A stretch of 64,000 nt of DNA, taken from contig CAZULM010000023.1 of NCBI GenBank assembly GCA_964621185.1, positions 1 to 64,000 on the forward strand, written 5' to 3'. Of this stretch, positions 44,049 to 54,400 are shown piece after piece. The translations under genes and the position numbers were made by a program. Below the pieces are notes generated by a model. The model had not been told where the DNA came from, did not search any database, and saw nothing but the letters and a program-made list of their open reading frames with translations. Source of the stretch: M3007 sp964621185 (GTDB lineage Bacteria; Bacteroidota; Bacteroidia; Chitinophagales; Saprospiraceae). How positions within the stretch are numbered: position 1 is the first letter of the stretch; each line of letters starts with the position of its first letter.

Positions 44049-44171
44049 TAATTTGATAATTAGGCAATTGGATAATGTGATAATTTGAGGCATAATTGGG
44101 CTAATGTGAAGAGATTGCCAAGATGCGGCTGGTCATTATCACATTATCGAATTAGCAATTATAACATTATT
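44049..44171. repeat. Inverted pair of GATAAT-type short-period repeats
   Basis: A left arm at about 44049-44084 and a right arm at about 44133-44171 are imperfect reverse complements (conserved core GATAATGTGATAAT) around a 48-bp spacer. It fills much of the 279-bp gap between the TPR gene start and the gyrA stop; nothing coding is seen in the gap. Confidence 0.8.
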
Positions 44172-44311
44172 GTCGCCATTTGTTGTATTTAGGACGCAAA
44201 AACGCCCAAAACGGTTAATAACGGCTTGTTAATGTGTGGAAAAAAATGTCAACTACGTTCCTAAGTATCTGGCGGCCAACATTCTTCCAATTCAAAACGC
44301 CCACCAAGTGA

Positions 44312-46840
44312 TTATTCCTCCGTTGGCTCTTGGGGTGCTGCCTCGGTGGTTTCACTGGCAGCCTCATCCGTGCCGACCACCAAATCTTCTTCTTCAGCCT
44401 TGTCCACTACCGTGACATCGGCAATATTGTCCGAGCTCTCAAGGCGGATCAGCTTAACGCCCTGCGTGGCGCGGCCCATAACCCGCAGGTCGTCAGCCGC
44501 TGTGCGTATGGTGATGCCGTTTACGGTCGTAATCATCAGGTCGTTTTTATCTGTTACCGATTTGATGGCCACCAAATGGCCTGTTTTGTCGGTAATGTTC
44601 ATGGTTTTTATGCCTTTGCCGCCCCGGCTCTGTACCCGGTAGTCTTCCAAGGCAGAGCGCTTGCCCATGCCTTTTTCAGAAACGACCAAGATGCTGGTTT
44701 CGGTATCGGCGGGATCGACGCACACCATGCCAACCACGGTATCGCCCCCTTCGTCGTCCACGCGGATGCCGCGCACGCCGGCTGCGGTGCGGCCCATGGC
44801 GCGAACGTCCTCCTCGTTGAAGCGTATGGCTTTGCCGCTTTGGACCGCAAGGATGATCTCATTTTTTCCGTTGGTGAGCTTGGCTTCTATCAGAGCATCG
44901 CCCTCGTTGATGCCAATAGCATTGATGCCGCCCTGGCGCGGCCGGGAGTAGTCGGCCAGCAGGGTCTTTTTGATCTGGCCGCGCTTGGTGCAGAACACGA
45001 TGTAGTGGTTGTTGACGAACTCCTCGTCGTTGAGCTTCCTGACGATGATATAGGCCCGCACCTTGTCTTCTTTGGGTATGTTGAGCAAGTTTTGTATCAC
45101 CCGGCCTGCGGTGTTCTTGGCGCCTTCAGGCACCTCATACACTTTCAGCCAGAAACAGCGCCCGCTCTCGGTGAAAAGCAGAATGGTTTCATGGTTGGTA
45201 GCGGTGAACATGTGCTCCACAAAGTCCTCGTCGCGGGTGCGCACGCCCTGTGCGCCGCGGCCGCCACGGCCTTGTGCCCTGTACTCGCTGATGGAAGTTC
45301 GCTTGATATAGCCTGCGTGGCTGATGGTGATTACCACCTCTTCGTCTTCGATCAGGTCTTCGATGCTGATATCGGCGTCGCTCAGGTCGATGGCCGTGCG
45401 GCGCTCGTCGCCAAAACGGTCTTTTATTTCTGCTGTTTCGGCCTTAACAATGGCACGTTGCAAGCCTTCGTCCGCCAGGATAGCCTTTAGCTCGGCAATT
45501 TTTTTCATCAACTCATCGTACTCCGCCCGCACCTTGTCGCGCTCAAGGCCCGTGAGCTGCTGGAGGCGCATGGCGAGGATCGCCTTTGCTTGTATTTCTG
45601 ACAGGCCGAAATTAGACATAAGCCCTTCTCGCGCCTCTTCCACGTCTTTGGAGGCGCGGATCAATGCGATGACCTCGTCTAAGTGGTCCAGGGCGATGAG
45701 CAAGCCTTCCAGGATATGGGCGCGCTCTTCGGCCTTGCGGAGCTCGTATCGGGTGCGGCGAACGATGACATCGAGGCGGAATTTGACAAACTCGTCTATC
45801 AAGTCCTTGAGGTTCAAGGTCTTCGGGCGCCCGTTGACCAGGGCAATGTTGTTGATCCCGTAGCTGGTTTGCAAGGGCGTGAGCTTGAACAGTTGGCTCA
45901 GGATGACGTTCGCTGCCGCGTCGCGCTTTATCTCGATCACGACCCGCACACCTTCGCGGTTGGATTCGTCGCGCACGTCGCTGATGCCCAGCACCTTTTT
46001 CTCGTTCACCAGGTCGGCGATCTTGGAGATGAGCATGGCTTTGTTGACCTGGTACGGGATTTCCGTGACGATGATGGCTTCCCGGCCATTGTCGTCGGTC
46101 TCGATCTCTGTTTTGGCGCGCACAACACAGCGGCCGCGTCCTGTGCGGAAACCTTCGTGCACCCCGCTCAGGCCATAAATGATGCCGCCAGTGGGGAAAT
46201 CCGGTGCTTTCACGAACTCGATCATCTCATCAACCGTCATTTCCGGGTTGTCCACGGCAGCTATGATGGCGTCGCAGACTTCGCGGAGGTTGTGGGGCAT
46301 CATGTTGGTGGCCATGCCCACGGCAATGCCGGAAGCGCCGTTCACTAACAGGTTGGGCAGCTTGGAGGGCATCACGCTGGGCTCTTCCAGGGAGTCGTCG
46401 AAGTTGAGCTGGAAATCGACTGTTTCCTTGTCGAGGTCGCTCACGATTTCGTCGGAAATGCGGCGCAACCGGGCTTCCGTGTAGCGCATGGCAGCGGGGC
46501 TGTCGCCGTCCATAGAGCCAAAGTTGCCCTGGCCGTCCACCAATGGGTAGCGGAGGCTCCATTCCTGGGCCATGCGCACCATGGTGTCATACACTGAACT
46601 GTCGCCGTGCGGGTGGTACTTGCCCAACACTTCGCCCACGATACGGGCCGATTTTTTGTAGGGCTTGTTGTAGGAGAGGCCCAGGTCGAGCATCCCGTAC
46701 AGGACGCGGCGGTGGACGGGCTTGAGGCCGTCGCGCACATCGGGCAAGGCGCGGCTAACGATTACCGACATGGAGTAATCGATGTACGCTACCTTCAATT
46801 CATCTTCAACATTGATGGAAATAATCCTCGAATCTTGCAT
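44312..46840 (-). CDS. gyrA: DNA gyrase subunit A
   Basis: An 842-residue topoisomerase II subunit that cuts and rejoins DNA for negative supercoiling. The catalytic tyrosine is Y120 in AAMRYTEARL. The quinolone-resistance region GDSSVYDTMVRMA has S81 and D85, equivalent to Escherichia coli S83 and D87, so no classical resistance change is seen. The C-terminal beta-pinwheel has a GyrA-box-like QGRGGRGAQG near 530 and blades with GKNEIILAVQSGKAIR. The GyrA-box and length favour GyrA over ParC. An acidic C-terminal tail (EEEDLVVGTDEAASETTEAA) may tune activity. Probably monocistronic. Confidence 0.95.
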   Translation of the reverse strand: MQDSRIISINVEDELKVAYIDYSMSVIVSRALPDVRDGLKPVHRRVLYGMLDLGLSYNKPYKKSARIVGEVLGKYHPHGDSSVYDTMVRMAQEWSLRYPLVDGQGNFGSMDGDSPAAMRYTEARLRRISDEIVSDLDKETVDFQLNFDDSLEEPSVMPSKLPNLLVNGASGIAVGMATNMMPHNLREVCDAIIAAVDNPEMTVDEMIEFVKAPDFPTGGIIYGLSGVHEGFRTGRGRCVVRAKTEIETDDNGREAIIVTEIPYQVNKAMLISKIADLVNEKKVLGISDVRDESNREGVRVVIEIKRDAAANVILSQLFKLTPLQTSYGINNIALVNGRPKTLNLKDLIDEFVKFRLDVIVRRTRYELRKAEERAHILEGLLIALDHLDEVIALIRASKDVEEAREGLMSNFGLSEIQAKAILAMRLQQLTGLERDKVRAEYDELMKKIAELKAILADEGLQRAIVKAETAEIKDRFGDERRTAIDLSDADISIEDLIEDEEVVITISHAGYIKRTSISEYRAQGRGGRGAQGVRTRDEDFVEHMFTATNHETILLFTESGRCFWLKVYEVPEGAKNTAGRVIQNLLNIPKEDKVRAYIIVRKLNDEEFVNNHYIVFCTKRGQIKKTLLADYSRPRQGGINAIGINEGDALIEAKLTNGKNEIILAVQSGKAIRFNEEDVRAMGRTAAGVRGIRVDDEGGDTVVGMVCVDPADTETSILVVSEKGMGKRSALEDYRVQSRGGKGIKTMNITDKTGHLVAIKSVTDKNDLMITTVNGITIRTAADDLRVMGRATQGVKLIRLESSDNIADVTVVDKAEEEDLVVGTDEAASETTEAAPQEPTEE

Positions 46841-46911
46841 ATACGTCTAATGCGGGGGCGGTTGTGGTGAATATTGTTTTGTGAGAAATGGCACCGCCTC
46901 AAAATAGTGCG

Positions 46912-46942
46912 CGAAGGTACAAAATACCTGGTTCGGAGCCAA
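46912..46942 (-). promoter_or_regulatory. Candidate gyrA promoter
   Basis: Minus strand: TTG (46940-46942), 20 nt, TACCTTCG (46912-46919), one base from TAnnTTTG. The leader to the ATG at 46840 is about 70 nt. Confidence 0.5.
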
Positions 46943-47042
46943 TGAAAAGGGAAAGTTTCTGGCCTGATGCAGCACTTTTTTTCGCAATAATTTTCAGTAA
47001 AAAGCACAAGCGCCTTGGGGCTTCGGGAACGCCGCAAATTCT

Positions 47043-47468
47043 TCAGATTTTCTTCAAAAAATGGTAGCCTTTTTTTACAAACCCTTCCCTTTCGTAGAAT
47101 GCATGCGCCTTTTCATTTTCGAGATAGGCATCGAGCATGATGGTGACGCAGCCCTCTTGGCGCGCCAGTTCGGTCACGTAGTCGGTGAGCAATTTGCCAA
47201 TGCCACGCGAGCGGTGCCCCGCAGCTACAACCACGTTGTCCATTTCGAGGTATTTGCCGCTGTAAAGCTTTGTGGTGACCCATATTCCAGAAATGCCCAG
47301 GCATTCATCTCCCTCATTGATGGTCACCATCCGATACCCATGCGCGATCATGTCGTCGAGCGCTTTGTCGAGGTATTCGGGCGTCGAGATTGGGTTGAGC
47401 TGCTGCAGGAGCGGGGAAAGGGGGAGCATTTCCTGCTTTGTTGTGTGGATTGAAAAGGAAAATGCCAT
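47043..47468 (-). CDS. GNAT-family N-acetyltransferase
   Basis: A 141-residue GNAT protein. The acetyl-CoA pyrophosphate-binding motif is VAAGHRSRGIGKLL near residues 84-97 (R/Q-x-x-G-x-G/A), followed by ARQEGCVTIMLDAYLENEKAHAFYEREGF, the typical motif B. It acetylates an amine; the substrate is unknown. I start at 47468 (MAFSFSIHTT). An ATG at 47501 is possible, but a longer reading to 47642 runs antisense into the subtilase gene. It diverges from the subtilase gene. Confidence 0.85.
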   Translation of the reverse strand: MAFSFSIHTTKQEMLPLSPLLQQLNPISTPEYLDKALDDMIAHGYRMVTINEGDECLGISGIWVTTKLYSGKYLEMDNVVVAAGHRSRGIGKLLTDYVTELARQEGCVTIMLDAYLENEKAHAFYEREGFVKKGYHFLKKI

Positions 47469-47481
47469 TATTTTCAATCTT

Positions 47482-47511
47482 TTGCAGTAAAGGTAAGGCA
47501 TTGTAGCTTTG
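47482..47511 (+). promoter_or_regulatory. Consensus promoter of the subtilase gene
   Basis: TTG (47482-47484), 19 nt, TAGCTTTG (47504-47511), an exact -7 match. The leader to the ATG at 47545 would be about 28 nt. Confidence 0.65.
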
Positions 47512-47544
47512 CCGATGTTGTTTCTTTGCCACAAAATCTCACGG

Positions 47545-49185
47545 ATGACGATACGCCTGTTTTTTGCTTTTTGCATTATCCCGCAATTCTTACATGCCCA
47601 AAAGCTGAACAAATACTGGGTAGAGCTGACAGACAAGGACAACAGCCCCTATTGCACCTGCCGCCCAGGCGAATTCCTGTCCCAACGCGCCCTCGAACGC
47701 CGGGTGCGCGCCAATATCCCGATTGTGGAGAATGACCTGCCCGTTTCGCCGGCCTACCTTGATTCCCTGAAAAGCAAGGGTTTGCAAATACATGGGGTTT
47801 CCCGTTGGCTCAATGCGGTGACCTTGATTGCCGACACTACTGCGATAAAAAAAATAGGTGGCTTGACTTTCGTTGAGCGTTGGGATTACATCGGGCCGCA
47901 CTTGAAGTTCCGCAACCCGCCCAACCGCCCCGCAAAAAAGCGCAAGCCGGAACCTGATTACCCCAAGCCCGGCGGCAAGCAGAACCCGATGGGCTACACC
48001 ACGTTGCAGAACAGCCTGCTCAACATCCAGCCCCTGTACGCTGCCGGGCACCGGGGCAGGGGCATTTGGGTGGCTGTGATGGACGGCGGCTTCACCAATG
48101 CCGACACCATGCCCTTTTTCGACAGCGTGGCCTTGCAAGGCCGCCTGCACCCCTGCTGGGACTTTGTGGAGCGCGACGCGGGTGTTATTGAGGCAGCGGG
48201 GCACGGCACTTCCGTGCTGTCGGTCATGGCCGCCAACCTTCCGGGGTACTTCGTAGGGGGCGCCCCCGATGCGACGTATTTTTTGTTGAAAACCGAAGAT
48301 ACCGGTGGGGAATACCCGGTGGAAGAAGCCAATTGGGTCTCAGGTGCAGAGTGGGCTGACAGCCTTGGTGTGGACATCATCAATGCCTCCCTGGGCTACA
48401 CCAGTTTCAACGACACCACTTTGAGCCACAAATATACTTCCCTCAACGGGCGCACCGCCATCGCCTCCCGAGGCGCTGCAATTGCCGCCAGCAAAGGTAT
48501 GATCGTTTGCAACAGCGCGGGCAATGAAGGCGATGGGGTTTGGCACTATATCGGGGTGCCTGCCGATGCTCCTGGCGTGATTGCCGTAGGCGCGGTGAAC
48601 CGGGATGGGGACAGGGCGAATTTCAGTTCCTTCGGCCCGACCCCTGACGGGCGCATCAAGCCCGACCTTGTCGCCCCGGGCGACGATGTGGTGGTTGCGG
48701 GCAACATCGGCACAGAATTGGGCATATCCAGCGGCACTTCATTGGCATCTCCCATGCTGGCTGGCGCCTTGGCCGCACTTTGGAGCGCATTCCCAGAAAA
48801 AAATGCCACTGAAATTTTGAAAGCGGTTTTTCAGTCTGCCGACCAAAGCGAGCAGCCCGACAATGAGCGGGGCTGGGGCCTGCCCGACATGACCCGCGCC
48901 TGGCTGGAGCTGGGGGGCTTTTCCAATGGGCGGGCTACCTTTGCATTTGACCGGGTTTCGGGTGAGCTGAATCTGATGTTTGCCCATGATTTTTTCAATT
49001 GCGGCGATTTGGTGCATGTGCAGGATGCCTTGGGCAGGACCGTGCCTGGCACAAGGGCAAAAATCTACCTGCATGACATTACTACCGTGAAAATAAGCGG
49101 GCTGGCCCTTATCCCCGAAGGTGCGTACCTTGTTCGGATCAGCAATGGAGGGCGCACAGAGATGTATCCTGTGGCGACTTGGTGA
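47545..49185 (+). CDS. T9SS-exported subtilisin-family serine protease
   Basis: A 546-residue S8 peptidase. The signal peptide is MTIRLFFAFCIIPQFLHAQ. The catalytic triad is complete: D180 in VAVMDGG, H220 in GHGTSV, S399 in GTSLASPM, with N327 of SAGNEG. A pro-region precedes the catalytic domain (20-150). The last ~80 residues (FAFDRVSGELNLMF to YPVATW) look like a shortened T9SS sorting domain. It likely degrades extracellular protein. I start at 47545, not at the ATG at 47515 (leaderless relative to the promoter), because the signal sequence fits better. Confidence 0.88.
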   Translation: MTIRLFFAFCIIPQFLHAQKLNKYWVELTDKDNSPYCTCRPGEFLSQRALERRVRANIPIVENDLPVSPAYLDSLKSKGLQIHGVSRWLNAVTLIADTTAIKKIGGLTFVERWDYIGPHLKFRNPPNRPAKKRKPEPDYPKPGGKQNPMGYTTLQNSLLNIQPLYAAGHRGRGIWVAVMDGGFTNADTMPFFDSVALQGRLHPCWDFVERDAGVIEAAGHGTSVLSVMAANLPGYFVGGAPDATYFLLKTEDTGGEYPVEEANWVSGAEWADSLGVDIINASLGYTSFNDTTLSHKYTSLNGRTAIASRGAAIAASKGMIVCNSAGNEGDGVWHYIGVPADAPGVIAVGAVNRDGDRANFSSFGPTPDGRIKPDLVAPGDDVVVAGNIGTELGISSGTSLASPMLAGALAALWSAFPEKNATEILKAVFQSADQSEQPDNERGWGLPDMTRAWLELGGFSNGRATFAFDRVSGELNLMFAHDFFNCGDLVHVQDALGRTVPGTRAKIYLHDITTVKISGLALIPEGAYLVRISNGGRTEMYPVATW

Positions 49186-49329
49186 CGTGCGGTGGGATTG
49201 ACCTTTGGTTGGGCGGATCGTTGCGTTTGCGGCATGAAACGTGGCGTTCCTTCATTATCGTGCGCTTTTCAAATTCTCGGTGTACATTGACGCAAATAAA
49301 CCACAACTGACAAACGTGTAAATTAGATT

Positions 49330-49674
49330 ATGGCTTACGTAAACTGGAATGCACTTCAACCGACCATCAAACCACCCAGTGACTCTTTATACCTGGATGA
49401 AAAGCTTTGGCTTTGCACACCTACCGAAGAGAGCACCCCTACTCCCTACTACCCAGAAGACATTGCCCGGATGAGCAACCAAGCCGGGTTCGACTATATG
49501 TCGAAACACATGGGCAAATTTTGGGACGTAGCAGGCCCAGTCTGGGTCGGGTATCAAAGCAATGGCGCCATGCTAAAGGACGTGATCGTGCTGCCATGCC
49601 CTCCCTATTATCCGCCCCACTCTACTCAAGGGGTTGATATCAGCAACCAGCCAAAGCCCAACCCATTCCCATAA
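49330..49674 (+). CDS. Small protein of unknown function upstream of the DyP peroxidase
   Basis: A 114-residue protein with no recognised family, no signal peptide and no obvious membrane segment. It is Pro- and Tyr-rich (PYYPEDIARM; VLPCPPYYPPHSTQG; NQPKPNPFP). The C-terminal Pro-rich tail is disordered-looking. It lies 59 bp before the DyP gene on the same strand, with no terminator between, so it may be co-transcribed with the peroxidase and the kinase. The 144-bp gap before it holds no obvious promoter match. Confidence 0.6.
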   Translation: MAYVNWNALQPTIKPPSDSLYLDEKLWLCTPTEESTPTPYYPEDIARMSNQAGFDYMSKHMGKFWDVAGPVWVGYQSNGAMLKDVIVLPCPPYYPPHSTQGVDISNQPKPNPFP

Positions 49675-49733
49675 TTGGGCGGGTACCGGGAAGCCCCTTT
49701 TTCCACATCAATTCAAGAATAAACCTTGCAGCC

Positions 49734-51434
49734 ATGAGCCAAACAAATGACCCTTATTCTCAACACGCCAGGCACGTCAAAACTACCCAAAAATTTGAAG
49801 ACCTCATATCAGGAACCCCGGTTTGGGGTACCATGAGCGCTGCCAACGAGCTGTCCTCCGACCTTCAGGCGAACATCCTGGCCCACCACGGCAAACGGTT
49901 TTCCCAACTTTATTTTGTCACCTTCAACTTTGAAACATCCGACGAGAACCATCGGGCCAAACGGCAGCAAAAAGCCCTGGATTGGGTGCGCCGGGTAGGA
50001 GGCTGTGTCACATCTGCAAAAGCCCAAGCGGAGGGTACAGATGCCGCCGTTTGCTGCTTTTACTTGAGCTGGGAAGGTTACGATGCTTTGGGCTTGGGCC
50101 ATTTGGCCCCTGTAATGCCAGACAACAAAGCTTTTGAGGCTGGACTGGATGGAAGGGTCAAGCTCCCACTGGCCAATAAGGATGACCGGATATACCCCAA
50201 GGACAAAAAAAAACAGTCTAAAGGCAAGATACACGCCGTGCTGTTGGTCGCTGGAGACGAAGTTGACTTTTTAGAAAAATTTTCGGCAAAACACGAGCCA
50301 TACCCGGACAAAGAGCCCATACTGCCCTTGACAAAAAACGATGCCGTAAAAGCCGATATTGATTGGGCGTACATCGCCGAGCAAAAAGGGCTTATAAAAC
50401 GGAAAACCACCGAACCCAAAATCGCCGTAGAGTGGTTTGGGTTCCGGGAGAACGTAAGCCAGCCCTTTTTCTTTCCCCAAGCCCTGCAAAGCAAACATAT
50501 TAACGGCGACAGCCTGGTTCCCCTGAACGTGGTTTTAGTCAAAGACAAGGGCGGGCAAAACTGGTACAGCGCGGGCAGCTTCCTCGCCCTGCTCAAATTG
50601 GAGCAGCACGTTGCGGCATTTCAGGAAAATGTGCGGGTAGTACAGGGGCTTATCGAGGAAAAAGACGCCAAGCTGGCAGCAGCCTACATCATGGGGCGGC
50701 ACCAGGATGGCAGCGCTGTCACTTTGAAAAAGGAGCCTTCTACTGATGCCCAGTTCCCCGACAACGATTTTTCTTATTCCAAACCCCACAACGCCATTGC
50801 AGACGGATCCACTGACCAACATGCCATCCGCTGCCCTTTCGCCGCACATGCAAGGAAAGCAAACCCTCGCACCGACCCCGACAACAAGCGGCTCATTGCA
50901 CGGCGCGGGGTGCTCTTCGACGACCGGATAAAAGCGTTTACAGAAGAAGCCGCCCATTGGGAAGAAGGGGCTAAAACCAAGCTTCCCAAAGCAGGTGACA
51001 GGGATCAAGTGGGGCTGCTGTTCATGTCGTTCCAAAGCAACTTGGCGACACAGTTTGAATACATCCTCAACGATTGGATGCTCAGCAACGCCAATGCAGA
51101 TGCCCATGTTACAGGCATTGACATGCTCGTGGGTACAGCAACAGATATGCAGCACACCCGCTGGTACGTGCCTAAAACCTGGGGAAACAAAGACCCGGAC
51201 GCCAAGGCGCTCGTCCCCTCCGACAAAATAAAGCCCTGTATCAGGTTTAGCGGTGGAGAGTACTTCTTCGCGCCCAGCCTTTCTTTCCTGCAACGGGTCG
51301 GTGAAGGCATCTCGATGCTGCCCATTTCCCACAACGGGGATCTGCCTTCAACAAGTTTGACGGCATTAGCGGCGCCAAATGGTCAGCCCAAACGGGTTCG
51401 CCGATACAAATTAATGCCGCTAAAAAGGAAATGA
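49734..51434 (+). CDS. DyP-type heme peroxidase-like protein
   Basis: A 566-residue protein of the dye-decolorising peroxidase superfamily. Family segments include LQANILAHHGKRFSQLYFVTF near 42, the GxxDG-like motif GFRENVSQP, CPFAAHARKANPR with the presumed proximal heme ligand H372, RRGVLFDD and GLLFMSFQSNLATQFEYI. The catalytic Asp of GxxDG is replaced by E239 and the Gly by Asn (GFREN), so the distal acid-base residue is altered. No signal peptide. Length is near that of fungal-type P-class members. The kinase gene overlaps its stop by 4 bp (ATGA). Substrate unknown. Confidence 0.83.
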   Translation: MSQTNDPYSQHARHVKTTQKFEDLISGTPVWGTMSAANELSSDLQANILAHHGKRFSQLYFVTFNFETSDENHRAKRQQKALDWVRRVGGCVTSAKAQAEGTDAAVCCFYLSWEGYDALGLGHLAPVMPDNKAFEAGLDGRVKLPLANKDDRIYPKDKKKQSKGKIHAVLLVAGDEVDFLEKFSAKHEPYPDKEPILPLTKNDAVKADIDWAYIAEQKGLIKRKTTEPKIAVEWFGFRENVSQPFFFPQALQSKHINGDSLVPLNVVLVKDKGGQNWYSAGSFLALLKLEQHVAAFQENVRVVQGLIEEKDAKLAAAYIMGRHQDGSAVTLKKEPSTDAQFPDNDFSYSKPHNAIADGSTDQHAIRCPFAAHARKANPRTDPDNKRLIARRGVLFDDRIKAFTEEAAHWEEGAKTKLPKAGDRDQVGLLFMSFQSNLATQFEYILNDWMLSNANADAHVTGIDMLVGTATDMQHTRWYVPKTWGNKDPDAKALVPSDKIKPCIRFSGGEYFFAPSLSFLQRVGEGISMLPISHNGDLPSTSLTALAAPNGQPKRVRRYKLMPLKRK

Positions 51435-54400
51435 GCCGTAGCCGCTGCATCACAATATTCTGCCTGGCATCCCTGCTTCCAAACTTAGGCAAATCACAGG
51501 CTCAGCAAGGGCTCTGGTTTCATGCCCTCGACGCCAGGCAAGGCTTGGCCCAAAGCTTCAACTGGTACGTTTACCACGACACCCAGGGCTTTGTCTGGGT
51601 TAGCTCTACCGACGGCCTGAACCGGTTCGACGGGCTTCAGGCAAAACAGTATCACAGCATCCAGCACGACTCATGCTCATTGCTCGACGAAAACGTGTAC
51701 AGCGACTTTTTTGAAGACCAGAAAAACAACATCTGGTTCAGCACCTTGGGAGCGATCCACTGCTATGTGCGCAAACACGACAACTTCCAGCGCTTTTTCA
51801 TCTACAACAAGCACAAACAGTTGGTCCCCGGCCCATATAAAGCCCAGTTCCTGGAACAAGACTCATTTCTTTGGGTGACCGCCAACAGCACCCTTTACCG
51901 GATGAACATCAAGCGCCCCCACGACCTGGCCGACAGCGTGGCAACAACCGAGCAGTTCAAATGCCGGATAGTATTGGATGAGAACGGCGGCGTAAGGCAG
52001 GTTTATGCCTTTGGCTTGGTCAACGGGCTGGAAATTTACAACATTCAAAACAACAAGGAGGCGATTTCAAGCACGCGGCGGGTAATCTTGCCAGACAGGT
52101 TCGTGCGCGAGGTTTGGGCAGAGTACCAGAACAGGATTTGGGTGTCCAGTGATGGGGGCGGGATGTATTCCTGCAACCCTAAAGCTGCCGAGCCTGCGCC
52201 CTCCACAGCCTTTTTCCCCGGTTCGACCGTCTTTTTCACCCCTTGGCAAAAAGGCCATGCCCTATTGGCCGTGCGGGGCAAGGGCATTTTTTTGCTGGAT
52301 ACCGAACGTGGAGCGATACATGAAATAAACACCCGTTTTATCGGACAGGACAATTCAGGCCTGCACAGCATAAAAGGCATTTATTGCGACCGCGACGACA
52401 ACCTGTGGCTGACGGACGAAAGCACTGGCCTCTACTTTGCCAATTTGCACAAAACCAAATTTTACAGCATCCCCAAACTGACAAGCGGGAAAACCAATGA
52501 CAAGTACATTTACTGGGCCCTGCAAGAAGACCGTGACGGGAACGTGTGGGTTGGCACCAGCCCCGGGGGAGTTTTCTGGCTCAACAACAAAAGGGAGCTG
52601 ATCGAGCATTTCACCCACGACCCCAATGACCCCTATTCCATCCCTTCCAATTGGGTGCGTTCCATTGCTGTTGACCAGGGGAACAATGTTTATATCGGAA
52701 CTTCTCAAGGCTTGGCGAGGTTTGAGCCCAAGAGGCGCAGGTTCCATATTATCCCCGAAAAAAATGCCGGGAACCAGTTGCTCATTAACCATGTAATGGT
52801 AACAAGCACCGGAAGGGTGTTTGCCTCTACGGAAAGGGCCGGGATTTATGAAGTGGTGCAACAAAAATCAGGGGCAACCATGGTTGAAATGCTGTCTGGC
52901 TCGTCGGGAACCTTTCAAACCATATTTGAAGGCCTGGGCCAAACATTGTACTGTGCCAAAAACCTCCAACAAGTTGATGTTTACAGCTACAAAAACGGGC
53001 CATTGCAGCTCATAGACTCATTGCCTGTTAGCGGGCTGGTCAACGGATTTGCTGAAAACACGTCCAAAGGGCTACAATATTTTGCCAGCTCCAACGGCCT
53101 GGCAATGCTGGACAAAGCAAAAAAGACGGCGGCCCCTTTTTATTATACAGCCGGAAACGCTCCCATTGGGAAAAACATCAACTCCTTGGTGGCAGATGCG
53201 GCATCGAACCTTTGGCTGGGCACCAACAATGGCCTTGTCCAATTCGATGAAAACACCGACAGCTTCAAATCTTTCAGCCTCGCCGATGGGGTTCAGTCCA
53301 CAGCATTCCACCTCATCGCCGCATTGAAGCGGGAAAATGGGGAGCTCTGGTTTGGCGGTTCCGAGGGCATCACCATTGTTCCGAAAAACGGGCCTGGCCC
53401 GATGGTTGAAACCGAGCCGAAGGTCATAATCAAGCGCATCGAGATCAATGACAAGGAACCCGATTTGCTGTATTGTGGGCGAACGGGCGCAACAAATGTC
53501 ACCTTGATACAGCAACTCTACTTGCCATACAGTAAAAACACCGTCTCATTCGAGTTCGCTGCGCTGGAGTATAGCGACCCTGAAAACGTCAGGGTCAGGT
53601 TCAAGCTCGCAGGGCAGGATATTGACTGGGTTGAGGTGAAAAAGGGCAAGCCTTTTTATGCGAGATACCCGAACCTGAGCCATGGGAACTATACTTTTTG
53701 GCTACAAGCATGCAATTCGGACGGGCGTTGGGGGCCACAAACCAAGGTGCTCGCCATCCGGATAGAGCCCCCTTGGTACCTTACCTGGTGGTTCCTATCC
53801 ATAGTGGGGGCTGTTACTATTGCACTGCTGTACAATTACTATCTTTCCCGCGTCGCCAAAATCAGGAAAGAGGCGGAGATCAAGCAACTGGAGGCAGAGC
53901 TCAAGCAGAAAGAAGCCGAAGCAAGGCAAAAAATGGCCGAAACAGAAATTGCCATCCTGCGCCTGCAAATGAACCCGCATTTCATTTTCAACAGCATGAA
54001 CTCCATCAATGCTTATATCCACAAAAAAGACATAGGCACGGCAAGCGACTATCTTACCCGCTTTGCAGCGCTGATGCGCATGATCCTGAACCTGGCCGCC
54101 AAGCCCGCTATCCCGATTTCCGACGAAATCAACTTCCTGGAGCAATACCTCAAAACAGAGGCCATGCGCTTCGAAAAGAAATTCAGCTATTTTTTTGAAG
54201 TCCACCCCTCCATCGACCCAGACGACATGATAATCCCGACCATGCTTCTCCAGCCCTTTGTTGAAAACGCCATCTGGCACGGCTTGGTCAAGAAAAATGG
54301 GCCCGGAACCATCAAAATTTTTTTTTCCCAGCAGGATGGGGTATTGACCTGCATCGTGGAAGACAATGGCATCGGGCGGGAAGCGGCAAAAAAGCTGCAA

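Noticed and set aside
44330..45490. 386-codon open frame antisense to gyrA
   Set aside because: Shadow of gyrA; no family resemblance.
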